This document shows positions 58,581-64,000 of a stretch of DNA of 64,000 nucleotides, piece after piece (the stretch's first letter is position 1; each line of letters starts with the position of its first letter). The notes under the pieces were generated by a model that was not told where the DNA came from, made no database searches, and saw only the letters and a program-made list of their open reading frames with translations. This stretch comes from Phytomonospora endophytica (lineage in GTDB: Bacteria; Actinomycetota; Actinomycetes; Mycobacteriales; Micromonosporaceae): positions 593,738 through 657,737 of the forward strand of contig NZ_JACHGT010000001.1 in assembly GCF_014202425.1 (NCBI RefSeq), in the 5' to 3' direction. The position numbers and the translations under genes were made by a program.

Positions 58581-60743
58581 TCAGGCCTCCGCGCCGGCCT
58601 CCTTGCGGATCTGGTCGGCCAGATGCGAGGGCATCGGCTCGTAACGCGCGAACTCACGCCCGAAGGATCCCGTGCCCGACGTCATCGCACGCAGCTCGAT
58701 CAGGTACCGCACCAGCTCGATCGCCGGCACCTCCGCGCTGATCACCGCGCGGTCGGCCTCCGACTCGGTGCCCAGGACGCGCCCACGACGGCTCGACAGG
58801 TCGCCCATGACCGTCCCCACGTACATCTCCGGCACCCGGATGCGCACCAGGTCGACCGGTTCGAGAACCGTGATCTGCGCCTGCTCGGCGGCGTCGCGCA
58901 GGGCCAGCGCGCCCGCGCTCTGGAAGGCCGCGTCGGAGGAGTCCACCGAGTGGGCCTTGCCGTCGACGAGCTTCACCCGGATGTCCACGACCGGGTAACC
59001 GGCGTTGAGGCCGCGCCGCATCTGCGCCAGCACGCCCTTCTCCACGCTCGGAATGAACTGCCGCGGCACGACCCCGCCGACGATCTTGTCGACGAACTCG
59101 AAACCGCCCCCGCGGTCCAGCGGCTCCACCTCGATGCGGCACACGCCGTACTGCCCGTGCCCGCCGGACTGCTTCACGTGCCGCCCGTGGCCCTGCGCGC
59201 CCGCCGTGAACGTCTCCCGCAGCGCGACCTTCACCGGCTCGGTGTCGAGGTCCACACCACCCGAACGCAGCCGGTCCAGCACGACGTCGGCGTGCGCCTC
59301 GCCCATGCACCACAGCACGATCTGATGCGTCTCGGCGTTGCGCTCCAGCCGCAGCGTCGGATCGCCCGCGACCAGCCGCCCCAGGTTCTTGGCCAGGGCG
59401 TCCTCGTCGGAGCGCGTCTTGGCCACCACCGCGACCGGCAGCAGCGGCTCCGGCATCGGCCACGGCGCCACCAGCAGCGGATTCTCCTTCAGGGAGATCG
59501 TGTCGCCCGTCTCGGCGCTACCCGACTTCGTGATCGCGCAGATGTCGCCGGCCATGCAGCGCGGCGCCTCGTGCAGCGCCGACCCCAGCGGCGTGTAGAT
59601 GTGCGCGACACGCTCGTCGGCGTCATGGTCGGGATGCCCGCGCTCGCCCAGCCCGTGCCCGCTGATGTGGACCACGGACTCCGGGGTGAGCGTCCCGGAG
59701 AACACCCGCACCAGGGAGACGCGCCCGACGTAGGAGTCGATCGTCGTCTTGACGACCTCGGCGACCAGCGGCCCGTCCGGATCGCAGGTCAGGGGCGCGA
59801 CCGGGTCCCCGTCGACGGTCGTCACCGGCGGCACCTCGTGCTCCAGGGGGGAGGGGAATCCCTGGGTGATGACTTCGAGGAGCGCGTCGAGGCCGACGAG
59901 GCTGGGCGCGTTGACCGGGATCACCGGGTGGAAGGTCCCGCGCGCGACGGCGGTCTCCAGGTCGTCGACGAGCGTCTCGACGGGGATCTCCTCGCCGCCG
60001 AGGTAGCGGTCCATCAGCGACTCGTCCTCGCTCTCGGCGATGATCCCCTCGATGAGGGTTCCGCGCGCCTCGGCGATGGCCGTCTCGTGCTCGGGATCGG
60101 GGTCGAGCACCTTCGGCGGGTAGCCCTCGCTGTAGTCGTAGACCTTCTGCGTCAGAAGACCGATCAGCCCGGCGATCTGCTCGCCGGTGTCGTCGTGGAG
60201 GGGAAGGTAGAGCGGCAGGACGCCCTCGCCGAAGATCCGGCGGCACAGCGCGACGGTCTCGTCGAGGTCGGCGCGGGGATGGTCGAGGCGGGTGACGGCG
60301 ACGGCGCGCGGCATGTCGACCAGCGCGCACTCCTCCCAGAGGGTCTGGGTGGCGGCGTCCATGCCGTCGACGGCCGAGACGACGAAGACGGCGGCGTCGG
60401 CCGCGCGCAGTCCGGCCCGCAGCTCACCGACGAAGTCGGCGTAACCGGGGGTGTCCAGGAGGTTGATCTTGATGCCGTCGTAGAGGATCGGCGCGCAGGA
60501 GAGCGTGACGGAGCGCTGCTGCTTGACCGCCGCCGGGTCGGTGTCACAGGTCGTGGTGCCGTCGGTGATCGTCCCGGCCCGGTCGATCGTGCCGGTGGCC
60601 GCGAGGAGTGCCTCCACGAGGGTCGTCTTCCCGACCCCGGAGTGTCCGACGACGACCACGTTGCGTACCTTGCCGGGCTCATTCACCACCGGCGCGGGGC
60701 CGGTGACTCCCTTCTCTTGAGGCTTGCCTGCTGATTTGGTCAT
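58581..60743 (-). CDS. Elongation factor G-like GTPase (EF-G2 type)
   Basis: The 720-residue protein has the EF-G domain order: GTPase (G1 GHSGVGKTT, G3 DTPGYADF), domain II (SLVRVFSGTL), III, IV (GHGRHVKQSGGHGQYG) and V (GTVMGDLSSRRGRVLG). G4, normally NKxD, reads TRLD, a variation within this paralogue group. Such EF-G-like proteins are not main translocases and their job is unsettled. ATG 60743 follows GAGGAGG. It is divergent from pgsA. Confidence 0.9.
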   Translation of the reverse strand: MTKSAGKPQEKGVTGPAPVVNEPGKVRNVVVVGHSGVGKTTLVEALLAATGTIDRAGTITDGTTTCDTDPAAVKQQRSVTLSCAPILYDGIKINLLDTPGYADFVGELRAGLRAADAAVFVVSAVDGMDAATQTLWEECALVDMPRAVAVTRLDHPRADLDETVALCRRIFGEGVLPLYLPLHDDTGEQIAGLIGLLTQKVYDYSEGYPPKVLDPDPEHETAIAEARGTLIEGIIAESEDESLMDRYLGGEEIPVETLVDDLETAVARGTFHPVIPVNAPSLVGLDALLEVITQGFPSPLEHEVPPVTTVDGDPVAPLTCDPDGPLVAEVVKTTIDSYVGRVSLVRVFSGTLTPESVVHISGHGLGERGHPDHDADERVAHIYTPLGSALHEAPRCMAGDICAITKSGSAETGDTISLKENPLLVAPWPMPEPLLPVAVVAKTRSDEDALAKNLGRLVAGDPTLRLERNAETHQIVLWCMGEAHADVVLDRLRSGGVDLDTEPVKVALRETFTAGAQGHGRHVKQSGGHGQYGVCRIEVEPLDRGGGFEFVDKIVGGVVPRQFIPSVEKGVLAQMRRGLNAGYPVVDIRVKLVDGKAHSVDSSDAAFQSAGALALRDAAEQAQITVLEPVDLVRIRVPEMYVGTVMGDLSSRRGRVLGTESEADRAVISAEVPAIELVRYLIELRAMTSGTGSFGREFARYEPMPSHLADQIRKEAGAEA

Positions 60744-60956
60744 GGCGGCCTCCTCACTTCGAGAGCGGTGAAGTTGTGGAACTTCGATCACACACCCGCA
60801 GGACAGCGAGCACAAGCCCGGCGCGGCGTGTCGCACGGTAACCGGGAGAGTGGGGTTCGGTGCCGAACGCGCCGACCGCTATCGTGATGGGGCGCGTGGG
60901 CCGATCGAGACCTGTCCGAATCGGGAGCCGCGGGCCCCCCGGTGGAGATTGGCGGC

Positions 60957-61595
60957 ATGGCGAAGAGCTTCAGCACGGTCGGCAGGGCCATGATGGCCAA
61001 GATCCTCGACCCGCTCGGACGCCGCCTGGTGCGCGCCGGCATCTCACCGAACGCGGTGACCGTCATCGGCACCCTCGGCGTGGTCATCGGGTCGGTCGCG
61101 CTCGTCGCGCGCGGCTACCTCCTCACCGGCCTCCTCGTCGTGACGATCTCGGCCTGCACCGACATGGTCGACGGCGCCATGGCCCGCGTCAAAGGCGTCA
61201 CCAACCGCTTCGGCGCCTACCTCGACTCGACGATGGACCGCATCGCCGACGGCGCCATCTTCGGCGGCCTCGCCTACTGGCTGGCCTCCGAGGGACAGGG
61301 ACGCGCGGCCGCCGCCGCGCTGCTGTGCCTGGTCGCCGCGCAGGTCGTGTCCTACGCCAAGGCCCGCGCGGAGAGCCTGGGCGCCGACTGCTCCGTCGGT
61401 ATCGCCGAACGCCCCGAGCGGCTCGTCCTCATCGGTGTCGGCACCCTCCTCGGCGGCCTGGGCGTCCCGTACGCCCTCGAAATCGCGCTCTGGCTCCTCG
61501 CGGCCCTCAGCGTCGTGACGGTGGTACAACGGGTCCTGCATGTGCAGCGGCAGCTCGTCGCCGAATCCGTCGGCAAGGTCGAGGAGGAACGTTGA
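60957..61595 (+). CDS. pgsA: CDP-alcohol phosphatidyltransferase (phosphatidylinositol phosphate synthase)
   Basis: The 212-residue membrane enzyme has the full motif DMVDGAMARVKGVTNRFGAYLDSTMDR, that is DxxDGxxARx8GxxxDxxxD. In actinobacteria this locus encodes the enzyme that joins CDP-diacylglycerol to inositol 3-phosphate, the first step toward PIMs. ATG 60957 with GGAG upstream is preferred over GTG 60942. The stop overlaps the acyltransferase start (TTGA). Confidence 0.93.
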   Translation: MAKSFSTVGRAMMAKILDPLGRRLVRAGISPNAVTVIGTLGVVIGSVALVARGYLLTGLLVVTISACTDMVDGAMARVKGVTNRFGAYLDSTMDRIADGAIFGGLAYWLASEGQGRAAAAALLCLVAAQVVSYAKARAESLGADCSVGIAERPERLVLIGVGTLLGGLGVPYALEIALWLLAALSVVTVVQRVLHVQRQLVAESVGKVEEER

Positions 61596-62533
61596 GCAGC
61601 GTGAAGGACAAGCTCGTCGAATGGTCCTACGGCGCCGCCTGGAAGATCGTCCGGACCATGCCCGAGGGCATGGCCGCGGGCCTGTTCCGCGCCGGAGCCG
61701 ACCGCAGCGCCCGGAAGCGCGGCAAGTCCGTCGAACGCCTGCGCGGCAACCTGCGCCGGGTCGTCGGCGACAGCGTCCCCGACGAGCAGCTCGACATCCT
61801 CGTCCGCGACGGCATGCGCTCCTACGCCCGCTACTGGCTGGAGGCCTTCCGGCTGCCTTCGATGGACCAGGCGGAGATCCTGCGCCGCTTCGACCTGGAG
61901 AACTGCGAGGTCTTCGACAAGCACCGCGCCGAGGGCAAGGGCATCATCGTCGCCCTCCCGCACGCCGGGAACTGGGACCTCGCCGGTGCGTGGGTATGCG
62001 CGCGCGGGTGGCCGCTGACCACCGTCGCCGAACGCCTCAAACCCGAGGCCGTCTACGAGAGGTTCCTCGACTTCCGCCGCTCCCTGGGCATGAACATCAT
62101 CCCGCACGCCGGCGGCGAGCGCGCCCCCATCGACATGCTCGCCGAGGCCGTCGCCGACCGCCACGTCGTGCCGCTGCTCGGCGACCGCGACCTGTCAGCG
62201 CGCGGCGTCGAGGTCAGCTTCTTCGGCGGCCGCACCCGCATGCCCGCCGGGCCCGCGCTGCTCGCGCTGCGCACCGGCGCGCCGATCTACACGGTGAACA
62301 TGTGGAACGAGCCCCACCGCAGCCGCGGCACCCTCAAAGGGCCCGTCCCGATCCCCACGGAGGGCACCCAGACCGAGCGGGTCGCCGCGATCACCCAGTA
62401 CATCGCCGACGACTTCGCCGCCGGGATCGCCGCCAACCCGAGCGACTGGCACATGCTCCAGCGCATGTGGATCGACGCGCCGTCCGGCCGGGGGGCCGAC
62501 CCCGGCGTAGCCCAGAGCGCCGGACGCGGTTAG
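61592..62533 (+). CDS. patA: Phosphatidylinositol mannoside acyltransferase
   Basis: The 313-residue protein belongs to the LpxL/HtrB-like acyltransferases, with catalytic HAGNWD (HxxxxD) and GVEVSFFGGRTRMPAGPALLALRTGAP. It adds an acyl chain to a PIM mannose on the inner membrane leaflet. TTG 61592 is placed 4 bases after GAGGAGGAA and overlaps the pgsA stop; GTG 61601 is an alternative. pimA follows 9 bp later. Confidence 0.92.
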   Translation: MSSVKDKLVEWSYGAAWKIVRTMPEGMAAGLFRAGADRSARKRGKSVERLRGNLRRVVGDSVPDEQLDILVRDGMRSYARYWLEAFRLPSMDQAEILRRFDLENCEVFDKHRAEGKGIIVALPHAGNWDLAGAWVCARGWPLTTVAERLKPEAVYERFLDFRRSLGMNIIPHAGGERAPIDMLAEAVADRHVVPLLGDRDLSARGVEVSFFGGRTRMPAGPALLALRTGAPIYTVNMWNEPHRSRGTLKGPVPIPTEGTQTERVAAITQYIADDFAAGIAANPSDWHMLQRMWIDAPSGRGADPGVAQSAGRG

Positions 62534-62542
62534 GGCCCGCCG

Positions 62543-63703
62543 GTGAAGATCGGGATCGTCAGCCCGTACTCCTTCGATGTTCCCGGCGGCGTGCAGTTCC
62601 ACATCCGCGACCTCGCCGACGCCCTCATCGCCCTCGGCCACGAGGTCAGCGTCCTCGCCCCTGCGGACCGGGACGACCCGCAACTGCCCAAGTACGTCGT
62701 ACCCGCCGGCAAGGCCGTGCCCGTCCGCTACAACGGGTCCGTCGCGCGCCTGTCCTTCGGGCCGATCTCGGCGACCCGCGTCCTGCGCTGGCTCTACCAG
62801 GGGCGCTTCGACGTCCTGCACGTCCACGAGCCGCTCACGCCGAGCCTGTCGCTGCTGGCGTGCGTGGCCGCGCGCGGTCCCGTCGTCGCGACCTTCCACA
62901 CCGCGATGACGCGCTCGCGCGTGCTCGCCGCCGGGCACGCCATCGCCCAGCTCGTGCTGGAGAAGATCAGCGCCCGCATCGTCGTCAGCGCCCTCGCCCG
63001 GCGTGTCCAGGTCGAGCACCTCGACGGCGGTGGCGTCGAGATCCCCAACGGCGTCACCATCAGCCACTTCACCGGCGCCGAACCGCTCGGCGGCTGGCCC
63101 GGGTCCGGGGGCGCCATCGGCTTCCTCGGCCGCTTCACCGAACCCCGCAAGGGCTTCTCGATCATGCGGGACGCCTTCGTGCGGCTGGCCGCCGAACGAC
63201 CCGAACTGCGCATGCTCGTCGCCGGACGCGGCGACCCCGACGAGGCCGTCGCCGGACTGCCCGCCGACGTCGCCGCCCGCATGGAGTTCCTCGGCATGGT
63301 CAACGAGGACACCAAGGCCAGGATGCTGCGCAGCGTCGACATCTACGTCGCGCCCAACACCGGCGGCGAGTCCTTCGGCATGATCCTCACCGAGGCCATG
63401 GCCGCCGGCACGGCGATCCTCGCCAGCGAACTCGACGCCTTCCGCCGCGTCCTCGACGACGGCCGCGCCGGGGCCCTGTTCCCCGTCGGCGACGACGCCG
63501 CCCTCGCCGAGAAGGCGGGGGAGCTGCTCGACGATCCGGCCCGTCGCGCGGAGTACGTCGAACACGCCCGGAAGGTCGTGACGGCGTACGACTGGCCGGT
63601 ACTCGCCCGGCAGATCCTCGACGTGTACGAAGCCGCGATCGAGGCGAACGGCGGCCTGGTCACCGGCGACGACAAGGAACTGCGGCGGGCGCAGGGTGAC
63701 TGA
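62543..63703 (+). CDS. pimA: Phosphatidylinositol alpha-mannosyltransferase (GT4)
   Basis: The 386-residue GT-B enzyme starts MKIGIVSPYSFDVPGGVQ with the GGVQ loop that contacts GDP-mannose. It shows VLHVHEPLTPSLSLLA, IPNGVTISHF, FLGRFTEPRKGF and the EX7E motif in ESFGMILTEAMAAG. PimA adds the first mannose to phosphatidylinositol. GTG 62543 is the start. Last gene of the pgsA-patA-pimA operon in view. Confidence 0.95.
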   Translation: MKIGIVSPYSFDVPGGVQFHIRDLADALIALGHEVSVLAPADRDDPQLPKYVVPAGKAVPVRYNGSVARLSFGPISATRVLRWLYQGRFDVLHVHEPLTPSLSLLACVAARGPVVATFHTAMTRSRVLAAGHAIAQLVLEKISARIVVSALARRVQVEHLDGGGVEIPNGVTISHFTGAEPLGGWPGSGGAIGFLGRFTEPRKGFSIMRDAFVRLAAERPELRMLVAGRGDPDEAVAGLPADVAARMEFLGMVNEDTKARMLRSVDIYVAPNTGGESFGMILTEAMAAGTAILASELDAFRRVLDDGRAGALFPVGDDAALAEKAGELLDDPARRAEYVEHARKVVTAYDWPVLARQILDVYEAAIEANGGLVTGDDKELRRAQGD

Positions 63704-63817
63704 CGGCGGGGTGGGGTGCCGTGGTGGCCGCCCGGCGATCGTTCGTCGGGTGGTGGGTGGCTCGGTGAGGAGCCCACTCGTGCGCCGCCGATGGGTTCGA
63801 GGCGGTGCCGGACGGGA

Positions 63818-64000
63818 GTTCGGTCTTCGGGACTCGTCCCGTCATCGTTCGGTGCGAGCTGAGGCTGGAGAGCCGGGCGAGGGCCTGCTCGTGTGCCGGG
63901 CCGGCGTTCGGTCTTCGGGACTCGTCCCGTCATCGTTCGGTGCGAGCTGAGGCTGGAGAGCCGGGCGAGGGCCTGCTCGTGTGCCGGGCCGGCGTTCGGT
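63818..64000. repeat. Exact 88-bp tandem repeat array, truncated by window end
   Basis: Copies at 63818-63905 and 63906-63993 are identical, and a third begins at 63994. Each starts GTTCGGTCTTCGGGACTCGT. There are no spacers, so this is a VNTR/minisatellite. It begins about 115 bp after pimA and continues beyond the window. Confidence 0.95.

Noticed and set aside
63818..64000. CRISPR array
   Set aside because: The 88-bp units abut directly with no spacers and no cas genes are near.

Overview
The window is about 71% GC with GTG/TTG starts, many 1-8 bp start/stop overlaps, and the conserved run thrS ... HIT ... pgsA - PIM acyltransferase - pimA for phosphatidylinositol mannosides. This is a filamentous-type high-GC actinobacterium, with two secreted CBM2/FN3/GH18 chitinases, two LuxR-type two-component pairs and NRPS-derived genes. 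Order or family cannot be fixed from the sequence alone.

Layout. 1-3.4 kb: membrane proteins, a ComB-like phosphatase and a serine hydrolase. 3.5-5.2 kb: a promoter followed by about 500 nt of strongly self-complementary, gene-free sequence leading into a MerR-like gene, then the remains of a winged-helix gene. 5.2-9.1 kb: hypothetical protein, LysE exporter, UvrA paralogue. 9.2-14.1 kb: NB-ARC/TPR regulator, a degenerate AhpD-like protein, then an MBL hydrolase, a DHFR-like reductase and an HxlR regulator that share an operator-like decamer. 14.3-16.1 kb: histidine kinase/response regulator pair. 16.1-18.9 kb: ketosynthase III fused to a heme-oxygenase-fold domain, coupled to an unknown protein. 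19.1-21.8 kb: DUF6326-like membrane protein, second kinase/regulator pair, tRNA-Val(CAC). 21.9-25.1 kb: GT2-GtrA and GT39 glycosyltransferases. 25.2-28.3 kb: ABC exporter with a divergent MarR/GbsR regulator. 28.3-31.4 kb: gamma-glutamyltransferase, HAD hydrolase, APH-like kinase.

31.4-37.5 kb: a 1504-residue AT/luciferase-like/C/A protein whose key catalytic residues are replaced, then a lysoplasmalogenase translationally coupled to a membrane hydroxylase (possible ether-lipid catabolism). 37.7-42.7 kb: VOC protein, chitinase, DUF485-ActP symporter. 42.8-47.0 kb: MerR regulator with a promoter-embedded palindrome, VIT-vWA protein, and two small paralogous proteins with eight aligned cysteines each. 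47.2-63.7 kb: thrS, chitinase, 2.5 kb of gene-free low-complexity DNA, DUF308 protein, GNAT, HIT protein, MFS exporter, EF-G paralogue, pgsA, acyltransferase, pimA. The last 183 bases are an exact 88-bp tandem repeat running off the window.

Most promising unknowns: the twin Cys-rich peptides (46.6-47.0 kb), the intact but catalytically eroded megasynthase-like protein (31.4-35.9 kb), the structured leader before the MerR gene (3.9-4.4 kb), and the ketosynthase/heme-oxygenase-fold fusion (16.2-18.0 kb). All functions are read from sequence by eye; no database search was run.
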